Assembly (NCBI RefSeq): GCF_001983175.1
Contig: NZ_MNPW01000003.1
Span: forward strand, 434,001-498,000
Direction: 5' to 3'
Source: Pseudomonas cedrina subsp. cedrina
Lineage (GTDB): Bacteria; Pseudomonadota; Gammaproteobacteria; Pseudomonadales; Pseudomonadaceae
Length of the DNA: 64,000 bases
Shown here one piece after another: positions 1 to 8,327 of this stretch. Numbering within the stretch: the first letter of the stretch is position 1; the number at the start of each line of letters is the position of its first letter. Below the pieces are notes generated by a model, which ran no database searches, was not told the origin of the DNA, and worked only from the letters and a program-made list of their open reading frames with translations. The position numbers and the translations under genes were made by a program.

Positions 1-349
1 GGTCCTGCAAGGCATTGGCAAACATCGTCGAATGGTTGGTGCCTTTGCCATCATCGGCACACACGACGTTGAAGCTGATTTGCAGGTGGGACTCGCCGGT
101 CTGCTGGAAGCTCTTGTTACCCACGACCAGCTTTGGATCGCTGCTGGTGATGATGTAGCCCTGGCTCAGCAAGGCACGCCGCGCAGCCTCACACGCCGCG
201 ACATCAGTCACCGGGTAATCGCGCGAGAACGTGCCGGAGTCGTCGAAATTCTCGTGTTCATAAATAGCGGTCTTGGGTGACGAGCAGCCCGCGGCGCCCG
301 CCAACACCAGCGCCAGCCCGAGGCTACGCAAGTGAAATGATGTCGACAT
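1..349 (-). CDS. Putative lipoprotein, DUF2242-like (3' end outside window)
   Basis: The 116 N-terminal codons of a lipoprotein; the C-terminus lies beyond position 1. The start is the ATG whose first base is 349. Residues 1-22 form a lipoprotein signal peptide with a hydrophobic core and the lipobox LAGAAGC, so the protein is probably anchored in the outer or inner membrane. The mature part begins SSPKTAIYEHENFDDSGTF and contains a short conserved-looking stretch ending in VCADDGKG. The overall pattern fits the DUF2242 lipoproteins of pseudomonads, but this is from memory and function is unknown. It points away from the neighbouring LysR gene's promoter and is probably in the same direction of transcription. 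Confidence 0.6.
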   Translation of the reverse strand, partial: MSTSFHLRSLGLALVLAGAAGCSSPKTAIYEHENFDDSGTFSRDYPVTDVAACEAARRALLSQGYIITSSDPKLVVGNKSFQQTGESHLQISFNVVCADDGKGTNHSTMFANALQD

Positions 350-438
350 TGAAAATCCTGAGGAAAACGGTCCGGGCGGTATTGTGCAACAGAACGAGGC
401 CTTGGCGCGCGCATTCCTGTCGGTAAAACGTCACAGCC

Positions 439-1338
439 TCAGGCGACAGGGCCTGCAGGAAAAAGCCCTGCGCACATGTGATCAATAAACACGCGCAGTT
501 TGGCCGAGGCATGGCGACTTGACGGCCACAACATCCAGAAACTGCCCCGGTGTTCCATGTAGTCATCCAGCACCCTCTGCAGGCGCCCTTCGTGCACGGC
601 CTGGTTGACCATATAGTCCGGCAGGCAGGCGATGCCCAGCCCTTCGTGCACCACATGATTGAGGGACTCGATAGTGGTGCTGACCAGCGAGGTACGCAAC
701 GTAGGCTCCGCCGCGCCGGGTACCCGCCGTAGCGGCCACGGCTCCAGTTTGCCGGTGGCGCAGAACTTGTGGCGCAGGCAAGCGTGATCGCTCAACTGCT
801 GAGGTTGCTGCGGGGTACCGTACTGCTGGAAGTAGCCGGGTGTTCCCACCAGCACCAATTGGTAGTGCCCCAGATGGCGGGCCATCAAGCGCGAATCCTC
901 CGGCTTGCCCGTGCGAATCACCGCGTCGAAGCCTTCCTCGATGACATCCACCATTCGGTCGGAAAAATCCACGTCCAACTCAACAGCCGGATAGGCGCGC
1001 ATAAACTCGCTGAGTACCGGCATCAACAAGCCACGCACCTGCGGCACGCTGATACGCAACTTGCCACGGGGCATAGCGCTGGCCTCGGTCAGCTCCAGCT
1101 CCGCGGCCTCGACTTCGGCCAGAATCCGGCGGGAGCGCTCAAGCAACAGCGCGCCCTCGCTGGTCAGCGTGATGCTGCGGGTGCTGCGATGAAACAAGCG
1201 CACGCCCAGGCGCTGTTCCATTCGGGCGATGCTTTTGCCCACGGCCGACGACGATACGCCCAGCACGCGACCGGCGGCGGTGAAACTGCGGGTGTCCGCC
1301 ACCTGCACGAACACCGAAAGGCTGCCCAGACTGTCCAT
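439..1338 (-). CDS. LysR-family transcriptional regulator
   Basis: A 299-aa LysR regulator. The N-terminal winged helix-turn-helix (about residues 1-60) carries the usual FVQVADTRSFTAAGRVLG and SSSAVGKSIARMEQRLGV features, followed by a linker helix and a periplasmic-binding-like effector domain (about 90-290). I chose the ATG at 1338 (MDSLGSL), the standard start for this group; a GTG two codons upstream is also open. It is divergent from the MFS gene at 1455 with a 116-bp shared intergenic region, the classical arrangement for a LysR protein controlling an adjacent transporter. Effector unknown. Confidence 0.85.
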   Translation of the reverse strand: MDSLGSLSVFVQVADTRSFTAAGRVLGVSSSAVGKSIARMEQRLGVRLFHRSTRSITLTSEGALLLERSRRILAEVEAAELELTEASAMPRGKLRISVPQVRGLLMPVLSEFMRAYPAVELDVDFSDRMVDVIEEGFDAVIRTGKPEDSRLMARHLGHYQLVLVGTPGYFQQYGTPQQPQQLSDHACLRHKFCATGKLEPWPLRRVPGAAEPTLRTSLVSTTIESLNHVVHEGLGIACLPDYMVNQAVHEGRLQRVLDDYMEHRGSFWMLWPSSRHASAKLRVFIDHMCAGLFPAGPVA

Positions 1339-1454
1339 GATCACGCCTGTTGATTGCGGACACCTGTGTCCGTTATGTTCGGCACCTTAGCCTGTTTTTC
1401 CGCCAGCCACAGCCCCGTACCCTGCCTGCTTGACCTTTTGCATGGAAGAGCGCA

Positions 1455-2660
1455 ATGACCTCCCTGACCGATACTTCACTTAAAGCGCGGCCTGAAACAC
1501 TGCCACTGGGTGGCTTGCTGGCCCTGGCCAGTGCCGGCTTTATCACTATCCTCACCGAAGCCATGCCCGCCGGGCTCCTGCCGCAGATGAGCGACGGCCT
1601 GGGTGTGTCGCCCGCGTTGATCGGCCAGTTGGTCACGCTTTACGCCCTCGGGTCACTGATGGCAGCCATCCCGCTGACGCTGCTCACCCGAAGCTGGCGC
1701 CGTCGCCCCCTGTTACTGGTCGCCATCGGCGGCTTTGCGCTGGTCAACAGCGTGACCGCGCTTTCCAACCATTATGGGCTGACCCTGGTGGCACGCTTTT
1801 TCGCCGGTGTATTTGCCGGACTGCTCTGGGCACTGCTGGCCGGTTATGCCAGCCGGATGGTTGCGCCACACTTGCAAGGGCGGGCGATTGCGGTGGCCAT
1901 GCTGGGCGCGCCGTTGGCGCTGTCATTGGGTGTGCCTGCAGGCACCTTCCTGGGTGCCGCGGTTGGCTGGCGCCTGAGTTTCGCGATCATGACCGGGCTG
2001 ACGCTGGTGCTGCTGATCTGGGCGCGCTGGCAGCTTGCGGACTTCCCGGGTGAACCCGCCGGAAAACGCCTCGGGTTGCGGCAAGTCCTGCGCTTGCCGG
2101 GCATTCGTCCGGTGCTGTGGGTGACCTTCACCTACGTGCTGGCCCACAACATTCTCTACACCTATATCGCACCGCTGCTGGTGCCGGCGGGCATTGCTGT
2201 CGATGTCGACCAGGTCCTGCTGGTGTTCGGCTTCGCCGCCTTGCTGAGCATCTGGCTGGCCGGCGTGCTGATTGATCGCTGGTTGCGCGCACTGCTGCTG
2301 ATCAGTTGCGCGCTGTTTGGCCTGGTCGCCTTGGCGCTGGCGTTCTGGATGAGCGTGCCGGTGGTCATCTACCTGGCGGTGGCTGTGTGGGGGCTGGCCT
2401 TCGGCGGGCTGCCTGCGCTGCTGCAAACGGCGCTGGCCAAATCGGCGGGCGCGTCGGCGGACGCTGCGCAATCGATGCTGGTGACGGTCTGGAACCTGGG
2501 CATAGCAGGCGGCGGTCTGGCGGGTGGTGTGTTGCTCCAGGGTTGGGGCGTCAGCGCGTTTGCCTGCGCGGTCGCGCTGCTGATGCTGCTGGCGCTGGCC
2601 GGCGCGTTACAGATTGCGCCCCAGCAACTGGCCCGGCCATCCCTCCAGATCGAAGGTTGA
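1455..2660 (+). CDS. MFS transporter (AraJ/DHA1-type exporter)
   Basis: A 401-aa integral inner-membrane protein with about 12 hydrophobic segments. The pattern ITILTEAMPAGLLPQMSDGL in the first helix region and the basic loop LTRSWRRRPLLL between TM2 and TM3 are typical of the DHA1 drug:H+ antiporter/AraJ group, which exports drugs, sugars or nucleosides. The start is the first ATG of the frame. It is probably regulated by the divergent LysR gene. The last 54 nt overlap, tail to tail, with the acetyltransferase gene on the other strand. The substrate cannot be told from sequence. Confidence 0.85.
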   Translation: MTSLTDTSLKARPETLPLGGLLALASAGFITILTEAMPAGLLPQMSDGLGVSPALIGQLVTLYALGSLMAAIPLTLLTRSWRRRPLLLVAIGGFALVNSVTALSNHYGLTLVARFFAGVFAGLLWALLAGYASRMVAPHLQGRAIAVAMLGAPLALSLGVPAGTFLGAAVGWRLSFAIMTGLTLVLLIWARWQLADFPGEPAGKRLGLRQVLRLPGIRPVLWVTFTYVLAHNILYTYIAPLLVPAGIAVDVDQVLLVFGFAALLSIWLAGVLIDRWLRALLLISCALFGLVALALAFWMSVPVVIYLAVAVWGLAFGGLPALLQTALAKSAGASADAAQSMLVTVWNLGIAGGGLAGGVLLQGWGVSAFACAVALLMLLALAGALQIAPQQLARPSLQIEG

Positions 2661-3131
2661 AAGGCGCTCATACCCGCAGGACTCGTAAAAACGCACCAGA
2701 TCCCCCGTGCCGCCGGCGTAGCAGTCCACGCGCAGGCGCGTCACCCTGGCAGCGCGGGCGCGCTCATCGGCGAAGGCCAACAGCCGCCGACCAAGGCCGC
2801 GTGCACGCGCCTCTCGCGCAGCGATCAGCAATCGCACATAGACTTCCGGCCCGGTCGCCGCCGGCACGTAAGGCATAGGCTCGCCCAGCACGAGTGCCGC
2901 CAGGATCCGCCCTTCCGGTGCCTCGACTACCCACGCATCCGGCATCGCGCAGGCATCCGTCACCTGCGCTACCCGCCGAGGCAAAGCCGACCAGGGCTGC
3001 GTGCCCCATTGAGCGTTATTGCCCATGCCGACGAACCAGGCGATCACCCCGTCAAATACCTGCAACACCGCAGGGGCATCCGCCACGGTGGCGCGACGGA
3101 TCACCCAACCCTCCATGCCTGGCTCGAACAC
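2607..3131 (-). CDS. GNAT-family N-acetyltransferase
   Basis: A 174-aa single-domain GNAT acetyltransferase that would transfer acetyl from acetyl-CoA to a small-molecule or protein amine. The acetyl-CoA pyrophosphate-binding motif is ARGLGRRLLAFA near residue 110, preceded by the beta4 strand VYVRLLIA and followed by the C-terminal FYESCGYERL motif common in this family. I chose the GTG at 3131 because AAGGAG lies 8 nt upstream; an in-frame ATG at 3116 has a poorer ribosome site. Its 3' end overlaps the MFS gene by 54 nt in convergent orientation. Substrate unknown. Confidence 0.85.
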   Translation of the reverse strand: MFEPGMEGWVIRRATVADAPAVLQVFDGVIAWFVGMGNNAQWGTQPWSALPRRVAQVTDACAMPDAWVVEAPEGRILAALVLGEPMPYVPAATGPEVYVRLLIAAREARARGLGRRLLAFADERARAARVTRLRVDCYAGGTGDLVRFYESCGYERLSTFDLEGWPGQLLGRNL

Positions 3132-3178
3132 GCGTGAGACTCCTTCATCGGCGACAGTGAATGCCCAGTCTAGCGCAA

Positions 3179-3217
3179 CAAAAAAGCCCCCGGGCTTTTC
3201 AGGCCGGGGGCTTTTTT
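3179..3217. terminator. Bidirectional Rho-independent terminator
   Basis: A strong GC hairpin (AAGCCCCCGG at 3184-3193 with CCGGGGGCTT at 3204-3213) flanked by an A-run on the left and a T-run on the right. It can end ppiD on the minus strand; on the plus strand no nearby gene needs it. Confidence 0.85.
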
Positions 3218-3230
3218 GTTCAGACCGACA

Positions 3231-5105
3231 TCAGTACTTCTTGATGTCAGCCTTGGTTTCCAACTGCTTGCGGTAGGCCGCGAAATCCTGCTGGCCGATA
3301 CGGGAAGCGAGGAAGCGGCGGTATTGCGCCTTTTCTTCGTCCGTCGGGGCAGCGGCTTCGTTGACACCGTTCAAGCGCACGATCACCAGGCTGCCGTCAG
3401 CCAGGGTCACGGTGGTGAAGGTCGGCTTGTCCTTGGCCGCAGGCTTGGGCATGCGGAACAGGGCTTGCAACACGGCAGGGTCGATCGCTTCCTGGCTACG
3501 GGTAGCCGCTTCAGTGACCTTCCACGCCTGACCGTCTACCGGCTGGTTGAGCGGGGTCTTGCCATCACGCAGGCTGGCGATCAACTCGTCGGCGTGGGTC
3601 TTGGCAGCTGCGCTGGCGCGTTCCTTGGCCATCTGCGTGCGAATCGCCGCGGACACGCTCTCCAGCGGCAGTTGCGCAGGTTTGCGGTGCTCTTTGGCAC
3701 GCAGCACGATGATGGTTTCCGGGTCCAGCTCGATGGCGCTGCTATTGGCACCCTCATTGAGCACTTCCGGGCTGAACGCAGCAGTGACCACGGCACGGTT
3801 GGCCGCAACACCTTCGCCACCTTCACGGCCAAACGGCGCGGAGGTGTGCACGGTCAGCTTCAGGTCGGAGGCCGGCTGGGCCAGGTCGGACGCTTCGAAT
3901 GCCGCATCTTCCAATTGCTTGGTCGCTTCGACAAAACGCTGCTCGACCTGCTGGGTCTTGAGCTCCTTGGTCAGCTTGTCCTTCAGGCTGGCGAACGTCG
4001 GCACTTGCGGTGCTTCAACGCCCAACAGCTTGATCAGGTGCCAACCGAAGGTGCTGCGCACCGGCGCCGAAACCTGGTCCTTGTTCAACGCGTACAAGGC
4101 GGTTTCGAAGTCCGGGTCGTACACGCCAGGGCCGGCAAAGCCCAGATCGCCGCCCGTGTTGGCCGAACCTGGATCCTGGGAGAACTCCTTGGCCAGGGCT
4201 TCGAACTTCTCGCCCTTGGCCAGGCGCGCCTGGATTTCTTCGATCTTGGCCTTGGCTTGCGCGTCGCTGACCTTGTCGTTGACTTCGATCAGGATGTGCG
4301 CCGCGCGACGCTGTTCAGCGAGGTTGGCGGTTTCTTTCTGATAGGCAGCCTGCAGCTCCTCGTCCTTGACGCTGACCTGGTCGAAGAAGGACGACTTCTT
4401 CAGTTCCAGGTAGTCGATGACCACTTGATCAGGGGTCATGAACTCTTTGGCGTGCTGGTCGTAGTAAGCCTTGACCTCGTCGTCGGTGAGTTTCACCGCC
4501 GCAGGGTTGGCCTTGATGTTGACCGTGGCGAAATCGCGGGTCTGTTTTTCCAGACGGGCGAATGCCAGTACTTCGGCGTCGGTCACGAAACCGCTGCCGG
4601 CGATGCCTGCGCGAACCTGGCCGATCAGCATTTCCTGGGTCAGCATCTGACGGAATTGCAGACGGCTGTAGCCCAGTTGACGAATTACCTGGTCAAAGCG
4701 TTCGGCGTTGAATTTGCCTTCCACCTGGAATTCCGGCGTCTGCAGGATCACTTGGTCCAGCGCGGCTTCAGAGAAGCCAAACTTGGAATCGGTGGCACCT
4801 TGCAGCAGCAGCTTGCGATCGATCAGGCTTTTTAGGGCCGCCTCGCGCAGCAGTTTTTCGTCCAGCAGGGAAGCATCGAAATCCTTGCCCAGCTGTTGCA
4901 TCAACTGGCGACGTTGCATGTCGACAGCCTGGCTCAGTTCGGTCTGGGTGATTGCCTCACCATTGACCTTGGCCACGTCCTGCTTACTGTTACCCGAAGC
5001 CTGGAAAATGGCTTCGATACCGGTGAACGCCATCAATGCGACGATGATCCCGATGATGGTCTTGGCAATCCAGCCTTGTGAATTGTCCCTGATATTTTGC
5101 AGCAT
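3231..5105 (-). CDS. ppiD: Peptidyl-prolyl cis-trans isomerase D (periplasmic folding chaperone)
   Basis: A 624-aa protein, the usual PpiD length. Residues 1-12 are cytoplasmic, 13-35 form the single membrane anchor, and the rest is periplasmic: a SurA-like N-terminal chaperone domain (about 40-200), one parvulin rotamase domain (about 267-360, AAHILIEV ... GGDLGF ... FGWHLIKL) and a C-terminal chaperone region. PpiD assists folding of newly translocated proteins at the Sec translocon. The ATG at 5105 is preceded by GGGGGACGC. It sits downstream of hupB in the conserved pseudomonad order tig-clpP-clpX-lon-hupB-ppiD, but a terminator at 5174-5202 suggests its own promoter between that terminator and the start. 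Confidence 0.97.
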   Translation of the reverse strand: MLQNIRDNSQGWIAKTIIGIIVALMAFTGIEAIFQASGNSKQDVAKVNGEAITQTELSQAVDMQRRQLMQQLGKDFDASLLDEKLLREAALKSLIDRKLLLQGATDSKFGFSEAALDQVILQTPEFQVEGKFNAERFDQVIRQLGYSRLQFRQMLTQEMLIGQVRAGIAGSGFVTDAEVLAFARLEKQTRDFATVNIKANPAAVKLTDDEVKAYYDQHAKEFMTPDQVVIDYLELKKSSFFDQVSVKDEELQAAYQKETANLAEQRRAAHILIEVNDKVSDAQAKAKIEEIQARLAKGEKFEALAKEFSQDPGSANTGGDLGFAGPGVYDPDFETALYALNKDQVSAPVRSTFGWHLIKLLGVEAPQVPTFASLKDKLTKELKTQQVEQRFVEATKQLEDAAFEASDLAQPASDLKLTVHTSAPFGREGGEGVAANRAVVTAAFSPEVLNEGANSSAIELDPETIIVLRAKEHRKPAQLPLESVSAAIRTQMAKERASAAAKTHADELIASLRDGKTPLNQPVDGQAWKVTEAATRSQEAIDPAVLQALFRMPKPAAKDKPTFTTVTLADGSLVIVRLNGVNEAAAPTDEEKAQYRRFLASRIGQQDFAAYRKQLETKADIKKY

Positions 5106-5173
5106 GCGTCCCCCAGAAACGGTTGAACTTCAAAAATAGGCAACCGTGGAGCGTGGGTAGAGTCCGGATAGAA

Positions 5174-5202
5174 GAAAGGCGCATCCGAGGATGCGCCTTC
5201 TC
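5174..5202 (-). terminator. Rho-independent terminator behind the tRNA-Asp relic
   Basis: A perfect 10-bp stem (AAGGCGCATC with GATGCGCCTT, 5176-5185 and 5190-5199), 4-nt loop, followed on the minus strand by TCTTCT. It lies 6-8 nt after the CCA end of the tRNA-like sequence, as expected for a tRNA gene terminator, and just before ppiD. Confidence 0.75.
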
Positions 5203-5207
5203 GTAAC

Positions 5208-5283
5208 TGGCGGAGCGGACGGGGGTTTGAACCCACACCCCCGGCGTGGCGACCCGATGGATACATGGGTCGGCTGCCGCTCC
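5208..5283 (-). pseudogene. Degenerate tRNA-Asp (tRNA relic)
   Basis: On the minus strand this 76-nt stretch begins GGAGCGG and ends CCGCTCCGCCA: the complete 7-bp acceptor stem, discriminator G and encoded CCA of Pseudomonas tRNA-Asp. The block CACGCCGGGGGT (anticodon 3' stem and variable region) also matches tRNA-Asp as I know it. The D-arm has been replaced by unrelated sequence that forms a hairpin of its own (CGACCC...GGGTCG); the anticodon loop reads TCGCCAC instead of CTGTCAC, so GTC is lost; the T-loop TTCAAACC is one base too long. It cannot be a normal aspartate tRNA, yet the acceptor and the downstream terminator are intact. Confidence 0.7.
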
Positions 5284-5336
5284 GCTGCCAAGCCGAACCT
5301 GCGTTCGACCCGGGTAGGTAAAGGCTTGATCGGAGC

Positions 5337-5609
5337 TTAGTTAACAGCTTCTTTCAGGGCTTTGCCGGCTTTGAAACCTGGTTTCTTGGCAGCAGCGATT
5401 TGCAGTGCTTTGCCAGTCTGTGGGTTACGGCCAGTGCGAGCTGGGCGATCGGTCACAGAGAACGTACCGAAGCCTACCAGTACCACGGAGTCGCCGGCCT
5501 TCAGAGCGCCAGTGACGGATTCGATTACTGCATCCAGCGCACGGCCGGCAGCAGCTTTCGGGATATCAGCGGATGCAGCGATAGCATCAATCAGTTCCGA
5601 CTTGTTCAC
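5337..5609 (-). CDS. hupB: DNA-binding protein HU-beta
   Basis: A 90-aa histone-like protein, exact HU length: helical dimerisation part ([17 protein letters not shown]), then the DNA-wrapping beta arm with the family signature [20 protein letters not shown], and the C-terminal [17 protein letters not shown] bends and compacts DNA as a homo- or heterodimer. The start is GTG at 5609, preceded by GGGGACTTAGA; longer readings upstream would run into the promoter. It lies between lon and ppiD as in other pseudomonads. Confidence 0.97.
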   Translation of the reverse strand: MNKSELIDAIAASADIPKAAAGRALDAVIESVTGALKAGDSVVLVGFGTFSVTDRPARTGRNPQTGKALQIAAAKKPGFKAGKALKEAVN

Positions 5610-5634
5610 TCTAAGTCCCCTTATATATCTATTG

Positions 5635-5664
5635 AGTATAATTCTAAGTTTTTTGGTAAAAGCA
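5635..5664 (-). promoter_or_regulatory. Probable sigma70 promoter of hupB
   Basis: On the minus strand a -10 box TATACT (5635-5640) lies about 26 nt before the GTG start, preceded by an AT-rich stretch. The -35 region is weak (TTGCTT about 19 nt upstream), so the assignment rests mostly on the -10 and its position. Confidence 0.45.
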
Positions 5665-5757
5665 AAAACCAGTGCTGAATGGCCTACAGACACTTAAGAG
5701 CCGCTTTATAACAAGGGCTCTAAAAAGCTGTCAAGGAAGCCCCCAGGCTTATTCGCA

Positions 5758-8154
5758 TTAATGCGTGCTAATTCTTTCCTTGGAATCAGACTCGCGTTTT
5801 TCATCTTTCGCGACAATCTCCGGAGCCACATCCGGCAAGGGCTCCGGCGCGTATTGCAGCGCAATTTGCAGGACCTCGTCAATCCATTTAACCGGTTTAA
5901 TCTGAAGATCCTGCTTGATATTGTCAGGAATTTCCTTCAAGTCGCGAACATTCTCTTCCGGAATGATCACCGTCTTGATACCGCCACGGTGTGCGGCGAG
6001 CAATTTCTCTTTCAGGCCGCCAATCGCCAATACCTGGCCACGCAGGGTAATTTCCCCGGTCATTGCGACATCGGCGCGCACCGGAATGCCGGTCAATGCC
6101 GACACCAGGGCCGTGCACATGCCCACGCCGGCGCTGGGGCCGTCTTTGGGCGTCGCGCCTTCCGGCATATGGATGTGGGTGTCGTGCTTCTCGTGGAAGT
6201 CCAGGGGAATCCCCAGGCTCCGGGCGCGGCTGCGCACCACCGTCTGCGCGGCGGTGATGGATTCGACCATCACGTCACCCAACGAACCGGTCTTGATCAG
6301 TTGGCCTTTGCCTGGGATGACCGCGGCTTCGATGGTCAGCAATTCGCCGCCCACCTGAGTCCACGCCAGCCCTGTCACCTGCCCGACCTGATCCTGCTGT
6401 TCGGCCAGCCCGTAGCGGAATTTCTTCACGCCCAGGAAGTGTTCCAGGGAGTCGGCAACCACCTTCACCGAGAAGCGTTTTTCCAGCGAATGCTCCTTGA
6501 CCGCTTTGCGGCAGATCTTCGCGATCTGGCGCTCCAGGCCCCGTACACCGGCCTCGCGGGTGTAGTAACGGACGATGTCGCGGATCGCTTCGACGTCAAT
6601 TTCGATCTCGCCCTTCTTCAGACCGTTGGCCGAAATCTGCTTGGGTGCGAGGTACTTGACGGCGATGTTGATCTTCTCGTCTTCGGTGTAACCCGGCAGA
6701 CGAATCACTTCCATCCGGTCCAGCAACGCCGGCGGGATGTTCATGGAGTTGGAGGTGCACAGGAACATTACATCGGAGAGGTCGTAATCGACTTCCAGGT
6801 AATGGTCGTTGAAATTGTGGTTCTGCTCGGGGTCGAGCACTTCGAGCAAGGCCGATGCCGGATCGCCCCGCATGTCGCTGCCCATCTTGTCGATTTCATC
6901 GAGCAGGAACAGCGGGTTGCGCACGCCGACTTTGGTCATCTTTTGAATCAATCTTCCTGGCATCGAACCGATGTACGTCCGGCGGTGACCACGAATTTCC
7001 GCCTCGTCACGCACGCCACCCAGCGCCATGCGCACGAACTTGCGGTTGGTTGCACTGGCAATCGACTCGGCCAGGGAGGTTTTACCAACGCCAGGCGGAC
7101 CGACCAGGCACAACACCGGACCGCGAATCTTCTTCACGCGCTTTTGCACAGCGAGGTATTCGAGGATGCGTTCCTTGACCTCTTCAAGACCATAATGGTC
7201 GGCATCGAGGATTTCTTCGGCACGGGCCAGGTCCAGGCGCACTTTGGTCTGGGCCTTCCACGGCACCTGCACCAGCCAGTCGATGTAGGAGCGCACCACG
7301 GTGGCTTCGGCCGACATCGGCGACATTTGCTTGAGCTTGTTCAGCTCGGCGGTGGCTTTGGCCAGGGCGTCTTTGGGCAGGCCGGCGGCATCGATGCGCT
7401 TTTTCAGCTCTTCGATCTCGTTGTGGCCTTCCTCGCTGTCGCCGAGTTCCTTCTGAATGGCCTTCATCTGCTCGTTCAGGTAGTACTCGCGCTGGCTGCG
7501 CTCCATTTGTTTCTTCACTCGGCCGCGGATGCGCTTTTCGACCTGCAACAGGTCAATTTCCGCATCCAGCAGCGCCAGCACGTGTTCAACACGCGCAGGC
7601 AGATCGATGATCTCGAGGATGTCTTGCTTCTGCTCGATTTTCAGCGCCATGTGCGCCGCCATGGTATCAACCAGGCGACCGGGCTCATCAATGCTGTTGA
7701 GGGAAGACAGGACTTCAGCCGGGACCTTCTTGCCCAACTGCACATACTGCTCGAACTGCGAGAGCAGGCTGCGTACAAAGACTTCGGACTCGCGCTCAGG
7801 GGCTTCGACTTCGTCGATCAGCGCCACTTCGGCGCGCAGGTGGCCATCCACCTCCATGAAGCGCTCGACCGCACCGCGTTGCTCGCCTTCCACCAGCACC
7901 TTGACGGTGCCATCAGGCAGCTTGAGCAGTTGCAGCACGGTGGCAACGGTACCGACGCGATACAGGGCATCTTCGCCTGGATCATCGTCAGCAGGATTTC
8001 TCTGGGCCAACAGCAGGATTTGCTTGTCGCCCGTCATCGCGGCCTCGAGGGCTTCGATAGACTTCTCGCGCCCCACGAACAGCGGGATAACCATGTGCGG
8101 ATAGACGACGACATCACGCAACGGCAGGAGAGGCAATTCAATGGTTGTCTTCAT
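5758..8154 (-). CDS. lon: ATP-dependent protease La (Lon)
   Basis: A 798-aa cytoplasmic AAA+ serine protease that forms hexamers and degrades misfolded and regulatory proteins. N-terminal substrate domain (about 1-200), coiled coil, AAA+ module with Walker A GPPGVGKT (352-359) and Walker B FLLDEIDK (about 417-423), and a protease domain with the Ser-Lys dyad in PKDGPSAGV (Ser674) and GGLKEKL (Lys717). I start at the ATG at 8154 (MKTTIELP), preceded by GAGGCGAAATC; the frame stays open upstream but there is no reason to extend it. A heat-shock-type promoter lies at 8196-8224, and clpX upstream is closed by its own terminator. Confidence 0.98.
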   Translation of the reverse strand: MKTTIELPLLPLRDVVVYPHMVIPLFVGREKSIEALEAAMTGDKQILLLAQRNPADDDPGEDALYRVGTVATVLQLLKLPDGTVKVLVEGEQRGAVERFMEVDGHLRAEVALIDEVEAPERESEVFVRSLLSQFEQYVQLGKKVPAEVLSSLNSIDEPGRLVDTMAAHMALKIEQKQDILEIIDLPARVEHVLALLDAEIDLLQVEKRIRGRVKKQMERSQREYYLNEQMKAIQKELGDSEEGHNEIEELKKRIDAAGLPKDALAKATAELNKLKQMSPMSAEATVVRSYIDWLVQVPWKAQTKVRLDLARAEEILDADHYGLEEVKERILEYLAVQKRVKKIRGPVLCLVGPPGVGKTSLAESIASATNRKFVRMALGGVRDEAEIRGHRRTYIGSMPGRLIQKMTKVGVRNPLFLLDEIDKMGSDMRGDPASALLEVLDPEQNHNFNDHYLEVDYDLSDVMFLCTSNSMNIPPALLDRMEVIRLPGYTEDEKINIAVKYLAPKQISANGLKKGEIEIDVEAIRDIVRYYTREAGVRGLERQIAKICRKAVKEHSLEKRFSVKVVADSLEHFLGVKKFRYGLAEQQDQVGQVTGLAWTQVGGELLTIEAAVIPGKGQLIKTGSLGDVMVESITAAQTVVRSRARSLGIPLDFHEKHDTHIHMPEGATPKDGPSAGVGMCTALVSALTGIPVRADVAMTGEITLRGQVLAIGGLKEKLLAAHRGGIKTVIIPEENVRDLKEIPDNIKQDLQIKPVKWIDEVLQIALQYAPEPLPDVAPEIVAKDEKRESDSKERISTH

Positions 8155-8195
8155 GATTTCGCCTCTATGACAGTTGAAAAATAAACATGAAACCA

Positions 8196-8224
8196 AGATG
8201 GGGGCTGCTTGCGAAAAAAACAAG
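8196..8224 (-). promoter_or_regulatory. Sigma32 (heat-shock) promoter of lon
   Basis: On the minus strand CTTGTTT (8218-8224), 14-nt spacer, CCCCATCT (8196-8203). This matches the RpoH consensus CTTGAAA-N(11-16)-CCCCATnT, with a perfect -10, and lies 42 nt before the lon start. lon is a classical RpoH gene. Confidence 0.8.
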
Positions 8225-8275
8225 CTTATTGCCAGCAGTTAAACGCAGTAAACACTCGGGCGTAAAAAACGCCGA

Positions 8276-8306
8276 AAAAACAAAGGGGCCCTGAAGGCCC
8301 CTTGTT
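8276..8306 (-). terminator. Rho-independent terminator of clpX
   Basis: On the minus strand the stem CAAGGGGCC / GGGCCCCTTTG is followed by a T-rich run (TTTGTTTTTTC). It lies directly after the clpX stop and before the lon promoter. Confidence 0.8.
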
Positions 8307-8327
8307 TATACCGAACCTGCGAAACGC

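Noticed and set aside
5208-5283. Functional tRNA-Sec or tRNA-Gly
   Set aside because: No UCA anticodon, no extended variable arm; GCC falls in the anticodon loop but the stem and the D-arm do not fold. The match to tRNA-Asp ends explains it better.
5761-8184. An 807-codon open frame on the plus strand opposite lon
   Set aside because: It mirrors lon over its full length, has no domain, has His/Gln-rich composition typical of antisense frames in GC-rich DNA, and no promoter or ribosome site.
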